NCBI GenBank assembly: GCA_963761445.1
Contig: CAVXHV010000002.1
Span: 248,001 to 312,000, forward strand
DNA from: CAVXHV01 sp963761445
GTDB lineage: Bacteria; Planctomycetota; Planctomycetia; Isosphaerales; Isosphaeraceae
Length of the DNA stretch: 64,000 nucleotides
Direction of reading: 5' to 3'
A program made the translations under genes and the position numbers. The notes below the pieces were generated by a model that was not told the origin of the DNA, made no database searches, and saw nothing but the letters and a program-made list of their open reading frames with translations. This document shows positions 54,702-63,148 of the stretch, one piece after another; within the stretch, counting starts at the first letter, position 1; each line of letters begins with the position of its first letter.

Positions 54702-54959
54702 ATGACTGGCACACTTCTCAACTGTGATGAGGCTATTCGGTACATCGAGCAAATTGAGGACCCAGTGACGAAGAACCTCGTTAATATGGCTTTTGTTCAT
54801 TTGGTCAAGAGGGTTCATGTCGAGAAGCGAGATCTGCCGGGAACCGACGTCGACATGCTGTTCCTCGTGAATTCTCTCAAGGATTTCTTCGCCGAACATG
54901 ATGTCATTGCTCGCACGCTTGAGGGAGAGAAGGTGGGGGCATGGTTTGACGGGATGTGA
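54702..54959 (+). CDS. Small acidic/helical protein, candidate immunity partner
   Basis: 85 residues from ATG 54702 (an in-frame ATG at 54696 is also possible). Sequence elements: NCDEAIRYIEQIEDPVTKNLVNMAFVHLVKRVHVEKRDLPG and LFLVNSLKDFFAEHDVIARTLEGE. Mostly helical by composition, no transmembrane segment, no family recognised. Its base composition is clearly lower in GC than the surrounding genes, suggesting horizontal origin. Tight linkage behind the 54211 gene is the basis for calling it a possible immunity protein. The alternative is an unrelated small hypothetical gene. Confidence 0.6.
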   Translation: MTGTLLNCDEAIRYIEQIEDPVTKNLVNMAFVHLVKRVHVEKRDLPGTDVDMLFLVNSLKDFFAEHDVIARTLEGEKVGAWFDGM

Positions 54960-55025
54960 CGTCAAGCACACCCCTCGCCGGTCGAAAACCGCAACTTTCA
55001 TCGGACTCTGTGTTGCCGCGTCCTC

Positions 55026-56612
55026 GTGCCGCGTGCCGAGATAGCGTCCAGCCGCCAGACGACAGCGGCGAATTACGCACATTTCGCCGCCACCCACCAC
55101 GGCGACCCCACCCGCGGCCGCGCCCTCTTCGCCGATCCCAAACGCCTCGCCTGCACACGCTGCCATCGCGCGCGCGGTCAAGGCGGCGATATCGGCCCTG
55201 ATCTCTCCGACATCGGCGGCAAGTTCGATCGCCCCTTGCTCGTCGAGTCGATACTCGAGCCCTCTCGCCAGATTGTCGAGGGCTACCGCACCACGACGAT
55301 CGCCACCAAGGACGGCCGGATCTTCAGCGGCATCGCCAGGGATGAAACGCCCGCGGGTCTGGTGCTTGTCGACGCCGACGGCAAGAAACACCCCGTGCGC
55401 TCGGGCGAAATCGAACTCCGAAAGCTCGACACCACCTCCCTCATGCCCCCGAGCCTGGCCGCCGCGATTTCACCCGCGGAATTCGCCGACCTGATCGCCT
55501 TCCTCGAAACCCTGCGCTCCTCCGGCCCGATCACGTTGCCTGAGGGCTTCACCTGGGCGCGACTGACTGAGGAAATCAGCGGCGCGACCGCGATGGCGAT
55601 CGCCCCCGACGGCCGCGTCTTCGTCTGCGAGCAAACCGGCGCGCTCCGCGTCGTCAAGGGCGACCGCTTGCTCGCAGCTCCCTTCCTCACCCTCGCAGTC
55701 GACAGCACCTGGGAACGCGGGCTGATCGGCGTGGCGATCGACCCACAGTTCGCCGGCAACAGCTACGTCTACGTGAACTACGTCATGCGCAAGCCTTACC
55801 CTCATCACCGCTTGAGCCGCTTCACGGCGCGAGGAGACATCGCAGACCCAAACAGCGAGAAAATCCTCCTCGAAGGCGACGACCAGACAAAGATGGGCGG
55901 CGTTACACCCAATGGCCATCAAGGAGGAGCGATCCACTTCGGCAAGGACGGAAAGCTCTATCTCGCGCTCGGCGAGCAGACCGCCGGGGCACCTTCCCAG
56001 GCGATGGACACCCTGCTCGGCAAGCTGCTGCGATTGAACGCCGACGGCTCGATCCCGGCAGACAACCCGTTCTACAACAAGACGCGCGGGAAGTACCGCG
56101 CAATCTGGGCGCTGGGGTTGCGCAACCCGTTCACATTTGCCGTGCAGCCCGAGACGGGCCGGATCTTCATCAACGACGTCGGCCAGTCTGCCTGGGAAGA
56201 GATCGACGAGGGCTTTCGCGGCGCCAACTATGGCTGGCCGGCCAGCGAGGGTCCCACAAAAGAGCCGCGGTTCCGCTCGCCCGTCCACCATTACCCGGTG
56301 GCCTCGATCGCCGGCGGGGCGTTCTGCCCCAGAGCATCCCACAGCTTCCCGGCGGCGTTTCGCGGCCGGTACTTCTTTGCCGATTTCGTCAAGGGTTGGA
56401 TCAAGGTCCTCGACCCGGAGCACCCCGAAAACGTCGCGACGTTCGCCACCGGGCTGGCCCGCCCTGTCGACCTTCAGTTTGCCCTCGACGGCAGCCTCTT
56501 TGTGCTCGAGCGCGACGCTTGGGTCATTGATAACAACTTCCGCGGGGGTACCGGATCGCTCCTCAAGATCTGGCACAAGGCAGCGGACGATCACTCGAGG
56601 CCGTTGAAATAA
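55026..56612 (+). CDS. Cytochrome c-PQQ-dependent sugar dehydrogenase-like protein
   Basis: Two-domain redox protein. Residues ~25-165 are a PVC-type cytochrome c domain: haem motif C43-T-R-C-H47, GGDIGPDLSDIGGKFDRPLLVESILEPS, TTIATKDGRIFSG and the axial Met in TSLMPPSL. Residues ~175-520 are a glucose/sorbosone dehydrogenase propeller: AMAIAPDGRVFVCEQTGALRVV, ERGLIGVAIDPQF, GHQGGAIHFGKDGKLYLALGEQ, YRAIWALGLRNPFTFAVQPETGRIFINDVGQ, ARPVDLQFALDGSLFVLE. The GTG start at 55026 lacks a signal peptide; a hydrophobic TFIGLCVAASSC segment lies one frame over just upstream, so the N-terminus may be frame-broken. Sugar substrate unknown. Confidence 0.85.
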   Translation: MPRAEIASSRQTTAANYAHFAATHHGDPTRGRALFADPKRLACTRCHRARGQGGDIGPDLSDIGGKFDRPLLVESILEPSRQIVEGYRTTTIATKDGRIFSGIARDETPAGLVLVDADGKKHPVRSGEIELRKLDTTSLMPPSLAAAISPAEFADLIAFLETLRSSGPITLPEGFTWARLTEEISGATAMAIAPDGRVFVCEQTGALRVVKGDRLLAAPFLTLAVDSTWERGLIGVAIDPQFAGNSYVYVNYVMRKPYPHHRLSRFTARGDIADPNSEKILLEGDDQTKMGGVTPNGHQGGAIHFGKDGKLYLALGEQTAGAPSQAMDTLLGKLLRLNADGSIPADNPFYNKTRGKYRAIWALGLRNPFTFAVQPETGRIFINDVGQSAWEEIDEGFRGANYGWPASEGPTKEPRFRSPVHHYPVASIAGGAFCPRASHSFPAAFRGRYFFADFVKGWIKVLDPEHPENVATFATGLARPVDLQFALDGSLFVLERDAWVIDNNFRGGTGSLLKIWHKAADDHSRPLK

Positions 56613-56718
56613 AGCGATCTCCCGCACAGCTCGCCGTTTCTGGCCTACACTTGGCATGAACGGCCTGACCAAGGCGGAACTCGACGACGATCTCAAGTAA
56701 GGGAGCCCGCGCTCGCTG

Positions 56719-58455
56719 ATGGCGGAAGTTTTGAGCGATACCGGCGTTGCACCCCTGATCCTCGAGCTGCTCTCCCGGCGCAACTGGTTTGACGCCCGGC
56801 GGCTCGAGGAGATCGAGCAGACGCTTCAGAAGGCCAAGCCCGGCACTCTGTCGGAGGTGGTGCTGATCAGGTCGGGCTTCATATCCGAGCAGGAGGTGGC
56901 GACGGTCTATGCCGAGGACCTCTTTCTGCCGGTCGTGAACAGCTCGGTCGAGGTTTGCCCGGTCGACAAGGAGCTGGGCGGTCTGCTTCCCGAAAAACTA
57001 TGCGTCGACCGGCTGATCTGTCCGCTGGCCGTGCGCGACACGGTGCTCGATGTCGCGTTCGTCTCCCCCGAGGAGATGGGTGTCGTCGACGAGCTGCAGT
57101 TGATGACCGGGCTGCGGATCAACCCGCTGATCGCGCCGTTGTCTGTGGTGGAATCGCGGCTGGACGTGCTCTATCGCTCGACCCGCGACACCAAGGCGAT
57201 CGGCGAGGGGACCGAGGATTTCGCCGGGATCGAGGATGATCGAGACGGGGACGACGAGAACATCCTCGACCTCGATCTCGTGCCGCCGGCCGATGCCAAC
57301 GGGCGGATTGTGCGGATGGTCAACCAGATCGTCGAGCAGGCGCTCCGCAATCGCGCCAGCGACATTCACCTCGAGCCGTTCGAGGACGGCTGCAAGTTCC
57401 GGCTGCGAATCGACGGCGTGCTGCACGAGCTGCCGCCGCCGTCGAAGAGCATCTTCATCATGATCGTTTCCCGGCTCAAGGTGCTGGCGCGGATGGATAT
57501 CGCCGAGAAGCGGATTCCCCAGGACGGTGCCATCGCTCTTCGTACCGGCGACAAGCGAATCGATCTTCGCGTGAACACGGTTCCGACCGTGTACGGCGAA
57601 AAGATGGTCATGCGAATTCTGGACAAGGGAGCGATTCCGCTTGAGCTGACGGGCCTGGGGCTTGACGAGCGGCAATCGAAGGATCTGTACGAATCGATCC
57701 AGTCGCCGTATGGGCTGGCACTTGTGACCGGCCCGACCGGGAGCGGCAAGTCGACGACGCTCTACTCGTGCCTGAACCAGCTCAACGAGCCCAAGGTCAA
57801 TATCTGCACGGTCGAAGACCCCGTCGAGTACAAGTTCAAGGGGATGAACCAGGTCCAGGTCAAGGCTCAGGTCGGGCTCACGTTCTCGTCGGCGCTGCGG
57901 GCGTTTCTGAGGCAGGACCCGGACATCATCATGGTGGGCGAGGTTCGCGACCAGGAGACGGCCGAGATCTGTCTGCGGGCCGCGCTCACGGGCCACTTCG
58001 TGCTCTCGACGATCCACACCAACGACGCACTCTCCGCCGTGACGCGGCTCCAGGACATGGGCATCGAGCCTTTCCTGCTCTCGTGTGCGCTGCGGGTGCT
58101 CGAGGCCCAGCGGCTGGTCCGGCGGCTCTGTCCCAACTGCAAGGAACCGTACGAAATCAGCGCAGAGCTCGCCGAGCAGCACCGGCTGGTTCCGGGTGAA
58201 ACGTTCTATCGGCCCAAAGGCTGCCTGCAATGCCGGCGGCTCGGTTATCGCGGGCGGGTCGGCGTCTTCGAGGTGGTGCGAATCACGCCCAGACTGACCC
58301 AGCTCATCCAGAAGCGGGCTCCCCTCGACCAGCTTCGCAAGGCGGCGCGGGAAGAAGGAATGAAGATGCTCTTCGACAGCGCGCTCGACAAGGTCCGCCA
58401 GGGCCTGACCAGCCTCGAGGCCGCCTTGAGCGTGACCATGGCTGAAGAGACTTGA
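56719..58455 (+). CDS. GspE/PilB-type secretion or pilus assembly ATPase
   Basis: Hexameric traffic ATPase that powers type II secretion or type IV pilus extension at the inner membrane. The N-terminal MshEN-like region (~20-170) is followed by a linker. The ATPase domain shows ASDIHLEP, Walker A GPTGSGKST (~337-345), the Asp box (CTVEDPVEY), Walker B (DPDIIMVGEVRDQET) and the His box (HFVLSTIHTNDA). The C-terminal tetracysteine zinc site (CPNCKEP ... CLQCRRLGY) is intact. 578 residues is a normal length. The frame is unbroken from ATG 56719. The matching secretin is convergent, ~2.5 kb downstream. Confidence 0.92.
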   Translation: MAEVLSDTGVAPLILELLSRRNWFDARRLEEIEQTLQKAKPGTLSEVVLIRSGFISEQEVATVYAEDLFLPVVNSSVEVCPVDKELGGLLPEKLCVDRLICPLAVRDTVLDVAFVSPEEMGVVDELQLMTGLRINPLIAPLSVVESRLDVLYRSTRDTKAIGEGTEDFAGIEDDRDGDDENILDLDLVPPADANGRIVRMVNQIVEQALRNRASDIHLEPFEDGCKFRLRIDGVLHELPPPSKSIFIMIVSRLKVLARMDIAEKRIPQDGAIALRTGDKRIDLRVNTVPTVYGEKMVMRILDKGAIPLELTGLGLDERQSKDLYESIQSPYGLALVTGPTGSGKSTTLYSCLNQLNEPKVNICTVEDPVEYKFKGMNQVQVKAQVGLTFSSALRAFLRQDPDIIMVGEVRDQETAEICLRAALTGHFVLSTIHTNDALSAVTRLQDMGIEPFLLSCALRVLEAQRLVRRLCPNCKEPYEISAELAEQHRLVPGETFYRPKGCLQCRRLGYRGRVGVFEVVRITPRLTQLIQKRAPLDQLRKAAREEGMKMLFDSALDKVRQGLTSLEAALSVTMAEET

Positions 58456-58469
58456 GTGGCCTTCTTGAA

Positions 58470-59312
58470 ATGAACCACGACCATGTTCGCCCCGAGCGTG
58501 AGCAGGCTGACCGCCGGCAGCGGCCGACTCGTCCGCTCGACGCGCTCTGCGGCAAAGGCCGGCGCAAGGCGCCCAGACGCAGCGAGGACCGTGCCGGAAA
58601 TTACTACGTGGATCGGTTCAGCGTGACGAACCTGGCGATGATCGTGACTCTGCTGGGGCTCTCGATCGTCGACGGCATCTTGACGGTCGAGCTGCTCGAT
58701 TCTCACGGCGAGGAAGTCAATCCGTTCATGGCCTATCTGCTCGGCCGAGGGCGACACGCGTTCTTCGCGGGCAAGTACCTGCTGACAGCGGCCGGGCTGC
58801 CTTTCTTGCTTGTCTTCAAGAATTATCGCCTGTTTGGAACCCGGTTTCGCGTCGGCTTCTTGTTTCCGGCGTTCATCGGGCTCTACCTGGCCCTGCTCTT
58901 CTACCAGTGGAGCATGTTCAAGCGCGCCTCCGGCATCGTTCGCGACACGAAGGGCGCCGTTATTCCATTGAGCTTTCGGCTGGTTCCGGAGAGCGACGCC
59001 TCTGGTCGCTCGTCTCTTCCGGCGGCGGATCGCTCCGGCGGCTCCGCGCCGATCGCGACGGCTGCACGGGCACCCAGCCGGACGGCGGCTGCGCGGCGCG
59101 GGCGGGTTGAGCGGGCACCCAGCCTCCATCGGGCGATGCCGGTGGAAACTCGGCAGAGCGGGCGCGCTCGACTCGGCCGCCGGCTTGTTCCGGCCTGGGG
59201 GTCGCAGCCGGCTGCGGAAGACGAGCAGATCTCGGTGTCCGGTCCGGACTCAGATTCGGAAGGCGCAGTCGGTCGCGCCCCCGGCCCCGTGCTCCGTGCG
59301 TCCCCGATCTGA
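58470..59312 (+). CDS. DUF5658-type integral membrane protein
   Basis: Starts 14 bases after the ATPase stop (ATG 58470), probably co-transcribed. After a basic ~45-residue head come four hydrophobic segments: NLAMIVTLLGLSIVDGILTVELL, NPFMAYLLG, FFAGKYLLTAAGLPFLLVF, RVGFLFPAFIGLYLALLFYQW. The pattern, with an early Asp and a K before the third helix, matches DUF5658. Real protein likely ends near 58,960; the last ~115 residues overlap the convergent secretin gene and look like its shadow. Function unknown. Confidence 0.7.
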   Translation: MNHDHVRPEREQADRRQRPTRPLDALCGKGRRKAPRRSEDRAGNYYVDRFSVTNLAMIVTLLGLSIVDGILTVELLDSHGEEVNPFMAYLLGRGRHAFFAGKYLLTAAGLPFLLVFKNYRLFGTRFRVGFLFPAFIGLYLALLFYQWSMFKRASGIVRDTKGAVIPLSFRLVPESDASGRSSLPAADRSGGSAPIATAARAPSRTAAARRGRVERAPSLHRAMPVETRQSGRARLGRRLVPAWGSQPAAEDEQISVSGPDSDSEGAVGRAPGPVLRASPI

Positions 59313-60409
59313 TCCAGCGTCGACTTGATTTCGCGAGCCGACGGGATGACCAAGCGGTCTCCGGCCGCGAGCTGGTTGGGCCAATTCACCTGGCGGCGAT
59401 TGATCCACCAGAGCGCAGTGTCGTATCGCGTCGAGCCGTAGTAGGACTGGGAGATCGACGCAAAGGTTTCGCCCTCGCTCGTGGTGTGCCGTCGGCTTCC
59501 GCCTGCGACGCTCCGGCTCGACGCCACGGGTGGTAGGGCGGTTGTCGTCGCCGGCAGCTCGGCCGACGTGCGAACGACCCGGTCATCCTGGTGATTCACA
59601 GCACGCCGCGGCATGGCGGCCGGGTTTGCCTGAGCGACCGGCACAGCCGTCTGGGGGGGTGCGGTGGGCTCGCTGGCGCTGGTGGGCGTGGTGCTCGGCC
59701 GGGGTTCCTGGCGCCGCGTCGTGTCGCTGCGCCCGGTGACCCTCTGCCAGAAAGAGCTCAGGACGCCTTTTCTGGGCGGGCGGGAATCCGCCGCGCGCTG
59801 GTCTGGAGGAGTTCCGTCGGGTAATGCGGTACGGGCAGCCGGCGCGGCGCCCGCTGAGCTCGGCGCCGCCTGAGTCGGTGTGCCGGCCACCAGAGCGACT
59901 TCCGCGTTGCCAATCGACGGCGGGCCGCCGCTCGAGGCTCCGGCGGGCAATGGCGCGATGGCCGGGACCGGGCTGGCTGAGCCGTCGCTCTTGGATCCCC
60001 CCTCGGCGGTTGGCCCGGCATCGGGGTCGTTCACGTCGAGGTTGGAATCGACCTTGTACGCCATTCCCACGTCCGGCGTCCAGATATGGGGTGTTAGCAG
60101 GACGACCAGCTCGCGCCGACCTTCGTTCTTCTGGCGGAAACCGAAGAGGAAGCCCAGTGCGGGGAGTCGCGCCAGACCCGGCAGCCCTTGAATCGCATAG
60201 TCGTCTTCGTCTTCCATCAATCCGCCGATGACGAGTGTCGCGCCGTCGGGAACCATGACGTTGGTCGTGAGCTCGGCCGTTTGCTGGTTGGGAATGTTGT
60301 TGGTCACCGAGCCCGAGCTCCGCTCGGGGTGGATCTCCATCCGGATCATTCCATCCCGGGAAATGAACGGCCGAATCCGGAGCAAGGTGCCCGTGTTCAA
60401 GAACTGCAC
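58901..60409 (-). CDS. Secretin C-terminal piece with LysM domain
   Basis: Second half of the GspD/PilQ-type secretin, authentic from ~60733. Secretin core: FLNTGTLLRIRPFISRDGMIRMEIHPE, TNVMVPDGATLVIGGLMEDE, LARLPALGFLFG, ELVVLLTPHIW. After a Pro/Ala-rich linker a LysM-type domain follows (HTTSEGETFASISQSYYGSTRYDTALWWINRR...RLVIP), suggesting peptidoglycan anchoring. From ~59225 the frame is wrong; one base over gives ATPRPEQAGG and DGGWVPAQP/SGWVPVQP and ends at a stop at 58960-58962. Confidence 0.8.
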   Translation of the reverse strand: MQFLNTGTLLRIRPFISRDGMIRMEIHPERSSGSVTNNIPNQQTAELTTNVMVPDGATLVIGGLMEDEDDYAIQGLPGLARLPALGFLFGFRQKNEGRRELVVLLTPHIWTPDVGMAYKVDSNLDVNDPDAGPTAEGGSKSDGSASPVPAIAPLPAGASSGGPPSIGNAEVALVAGTPTQAAPSSAGAAPAARTALPDGTPPDQRAADSRPPRKGVLSSFWQRVTGRSDTTRRQEPRPSTTPTSASEPTAPPQTAVPVAQANPAAMPRRAVNHQDDRVVRTSAELPATTTALPPVASSRSVAGGSRRHTTSEGETFASISQSYYGSTRYDTALWWINRRQVNWPNQLAAGDRLVIPSAREIKSTLDQIGDARSTGPGARPTAPSESESGPDTEICSSSAAGCDPQAGTSRRPSRARPLCRVSTGIARWRLGARSTRPRRAAAVRLGARAAVAIGAEPPERSAAGRDERPEASLSGTSRKLNGITAPFVSRTMPEARLNMLHW

Positions 60410-60660
60410 TTGTTGAATCGTGCTGGTGAAGTTCTGAGAAAAGGTCTGGAATCCCAGGCGGCTGCCGAGCTGGATCTCGGCGCGTTGCTTGTTCAGTACG
60501 AGGATCCTGGGGCTGGCCAGGATCTTGGTGCTGCCGATCGTCTCGAGTGCCTGGATGAAGCCGGTGACGTTATTGGCGACGAAGCCGAACTTGGCGCCAC
60601 CGACCGCGGACGCAAGCCCCGTCGGGTCGGCGGCGACGCCGGCGATTTTGCCGGCGGTCG

Positions 60661-61770
60661 TCAGAAGTGAGGTCGGGTTAAAGCCGACGTTGTTGTTGAG
60701 CGACGTGCCGCTGCCGATCTCCCCCAGCGCTGTCCCAGATTATCGACGAGCGCGAAGTTGACGCCGAGCTGGCGGGCCCGCTCGAGGTCGACGCTGACGA
60801 TGACGGCCTCGATCAACACCTGCACGGGCCGGGTGTCGACCCGCTTGATGATCTGGTCGATGATCTTCAGGTTGGATTCGTAGTCCTGAATGATGAGCAG
60901 ATCGCTGTCGGACATCGAGTTCCCGCCGGTCGGAGGCTGATACCCTCCAACGGTCGCGCCGCCGCCGGAGGCGCCCTGATTGGTGGGGCCGCCGGTGTTC
61001 GACGAGCTGGCTCCGCCGCCGCCGGCCGAAGCCGCTCCGGCACCGCCGGAGACAAAGGTCGCCGACTCGCCAATGCCGAACCGGTACGAGGGCGTGACGG
61101 CGACCCGCTTCTGGCCGACGTCGGGGCTCAGGAACGGCCTGATCATCTGCAGCAGCTCGTCGGAGCGAACGTAGTTGAGCCGATAGACCCTCGTCATGAT
61201 CTTTTCGCGCTTTGTCACCTCGGCGTCCTCGTCGATCTCTCCTTTTGTGTACAGATAATGAATCGATCCTTCTTTCTTCTCGACGAGTCCGGCCAGCTTG
61301 ATCACCGCTTTGAGCACCTGGTCCACGCTCGTGTTTTCAAAGTTGGCCGTGATCGTGCCGGCTACTCTGGGCGAAACCAGGATATTCAGTCCGCTGCGGC
61401 GGCTGAGGAGCTCGAGCAACTGACGGACGTCGAGCTCGTTGACGTGCATTGTCACCATGCCGCTCTTGTCAAATTGTATCTGCTGCTCGGGCGCGGCCGT
61501 GGCCGGGCGCGCCGGTTGGCGGCCCTGGCCCGTCCCGGGCTGCGGCGGACTGGGCACGGACTGTGCCGGTGCCCCCGGCTTCGCCTGCACGCCGTTTCGA
61601 GCCTGGATCGGTGCCACCCGCGACGCCGGTGCTTGCAGCAGGCTAAGCTCGTTCCGCGGCGCACTCGGCGCCACCGCCGGCGCCTCCTGAGCCGAAGCGC
61701 TCGCCGCCAGTCCCAGGCCCACGGCGATCAGTCTGATCCCTGTCAGAACGCTTCGAGCCAAGGGGAACAC
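60661..61770 (-). CDS. Secretin (GspD/PilQ family) N-terminal piece
   Basis: Outer-membrane secretin for type II secretion or type IV pili. From GTG 61770 a signal peptide (TGIRLIAVGLGLAASASA) is followed by a Pro-rich stretch and secretin N-domains: KSGMVTMHVNELDVRQLLELLSRRSGLNILVSPRVAGTITANFE (N0/STN-like), YRLNYVRSDELLQMI and NLKIIDQIIKRVDTRPVQVLIEAVIVSV. A Gly/Ser-rich loop (GGAGAASAGGGGASSSN) is inserted in the middle. The frame breaks near 60733; one base restores GEIGSGTSLNNNVGFNPTSL and continues into the other piece. The open frame extends to 61869. Confidence 0.8.
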   Translation of the reverse strand: MFPLARSVLTGIRLIAVGLGLAASASAQEAPAVAPSAPRNELSLLQAPASRVAPIQARNGVQAKPGAPAQSVPSPPQPGTGQGRQPARPATAAPEQQIQFDKSGMVTMHVNELDVRQLLELLSRRSGLNILVSPRVAGTITANFENTSVDQVLKAVIKLAGLVEKKEGSIHYLYTKGEIDEDAEVTKREKIMTRVYRLNYVRSDELLQMIRPFLSPDVGQKRVAVTPSYRFGIGESATFVSGGAGAASAGGGGASSSNTGGPTNQGASGGGATVGGYQPPTGGNSMSDSDLLIIQDYESNLKIIDQIIKRVDTRPVQVLIEAVIVSVDLERARQLGVNFALVDNLGQRWGRSAAARRSTTTSALTRPHF

Positions 61771-62021
61771 GCCTCGTTCATAAAGCCCATCACACCCATG
61801 ATCGAACCCGGTCGAACCCGGAATCGACCCGGACTCCGTCGTCGACTGTCGAACCCTCACGACGCGCACAAACGGCAGAAGAACTGTTTTCTTTTTCGGA
61901 ACCGCGCCTATTAAACTTAAGGATTCTTCCTGATGTGTCGCTTAGGTAAGCTGGGTAATCCTGATTCCAGCGTCGGGGGGTCTTCAACCTGCCGCTGCGA
62001 GGCACGGTAGGGCCGCGGCAA

Positions 62022-63107
62022 TCAGGTAGTAGACGCGGAAGAGCCGGTGGAGCTTGAAGACCCGGTGGAGCTGGAAGACCCGGTGGTCGATGATGATCCG
62101 CTGCTCGAATTGAAGTTCTCACCAAGCCGGTTTGCGGGCGGCTGCGCACTGACGAGCACCGAGCGGTTGTAGATTTGCGCGATGGCATCGTCGAGTTGTT
62201 GATGTGACTCGGCGATGGCGGAGAGCACCGACGATTCGTAGATCTGTAAATCCGGCCCGGCGGTCGTGGGCAAGGGAATCGCCAGCAGCAACTGTTGCAG
62301 GCTCGGCGGCGAGTTGCCGTTGGTGTACTGGTACAGGCTCGTACCCTTCAAACCGGCGATGCTGTCGTACACGAAGGTTTGAATCGCACCGCGCTGTACG
62401 GGTGTATGCGGGGGCGCGTTTTCTGGCGGTAGCTTGACCGGAAGTTTGTTGAAGTACTTCACCAGATTGATGGCCATCTGGATCGTGCTGTCCGTGATGT
62501 AATTGGGAAAGATCGCCGAGGCGCTGCTTTGCGCCGTCGTGAGAATGCTGGCGGTTAGCACGGTGCCGACCGGCAGCTCCACGCTTGGCGAGTTCTCGGT
62601 GTCGACGATGAGCAAGTTCCCCGAGCTTCCCGAAAAGGTGAATGTACCCAGGGAAACCGCGCCGATCAGCGCGTTGGCCGTCACCTCCGGACTGAACACG
62701 CCGGAGGGACCGAAGACGGCGGCATTGTTCACCTGAACGACCGCCGAGGGCGGGGTGTACGTGGCAGTGACCGTCGCCTGAACCGACACGTAGTTGTCGG
62801 TGGGTTGCGCGTTGAGCGAATTGACGTATTCGTTGAGCGTGTTGGCGAACCCGGCGCTGAACAGAGCGTACTGGGCGTTGATTTCCTGGGCCGGAGTCAG
62901 GCGTTTGGGCGGATGGCTGGCCTTCACGTGATGAGGCGTGTGCCGGGTCGCGTGCCTGACCGCGGCGACGCTTCCGCCCGGCTCAGCCGATGCGCTCATG
63001 AGCAGCCGCGGCTCGAGCGCCATGAATCCTTCCGGGCCGGCGTATAGCAGTGGCCGGAGCCGTCGATTGTTTCTCGTGGGCCGGCATCGAGGTGGCAACC
63101 ACATCAT
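62022..63107 (-). CDS. Exported LEPR-XLL protein of unknown function
   Basis: 361 residues. A basic head leads to FMALEPRLLMSASAE, a textbook LEPR-XLL motif at ~28-42. The middle has an oligomerisation-like helix (INAQYALFSAGFANTLNEYVNSL) and strands (VSVQATVTATYTPPSAVVQVNN, GTFTFSGSSGNLLIVDTENSP). The C-terminus is a Ser/Thr/Gly low-complexity tail (SSSSTGSSSS). No known domain. It sits upstream of the secretin gene on the same strand and could be a substrate of that machinery; this is inference from position only. Confidence 0.7.
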   Translation of the reverse strand: MMWLPPRCRPTRNNRRLRPLLYAGPEGFMALEPRLLMSASAEPGGSVAAVRHATRHTPHHVKASHPPKRLTPAQEINAQYALFSAGFANTLNEYVNSLNAQPTDNYVSVQATVTATYTPPSAVVQVNNAAVFGPSGVFSPEVTANALIGAVSLGTFTFSGSSGNLLIVDTENSPSVELPVGTVLTASILTTAQSSASAIFPNYITDSTIQMAINLVKYFNKLPVKLPPENAPPHTPVQRGAIQTFVYDSIAGLKGTSLYQYTNGNSPPSLQQLLLAIPLPTTAGPDLQIYESSVLSAIAESHQQLDDAIAQIYNRSVLVSAQPPANRLGENFNSSSGSSSTTGSSSSTGSSSSTGSSASTT

Positions 63108-63148
63108 TGAGTTCTCATCTTGATCCGTTGATTGCCACTCACTCTTTG

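Noticed and set aside
54956..55201. Small plus-strand frame before the cytochrome-dehydrogenase gene
   Set aside because: Overlaps the haem domain in another frame and is Pro/Arg-rich; only a possible signal-peptide fragment nearby is noted.
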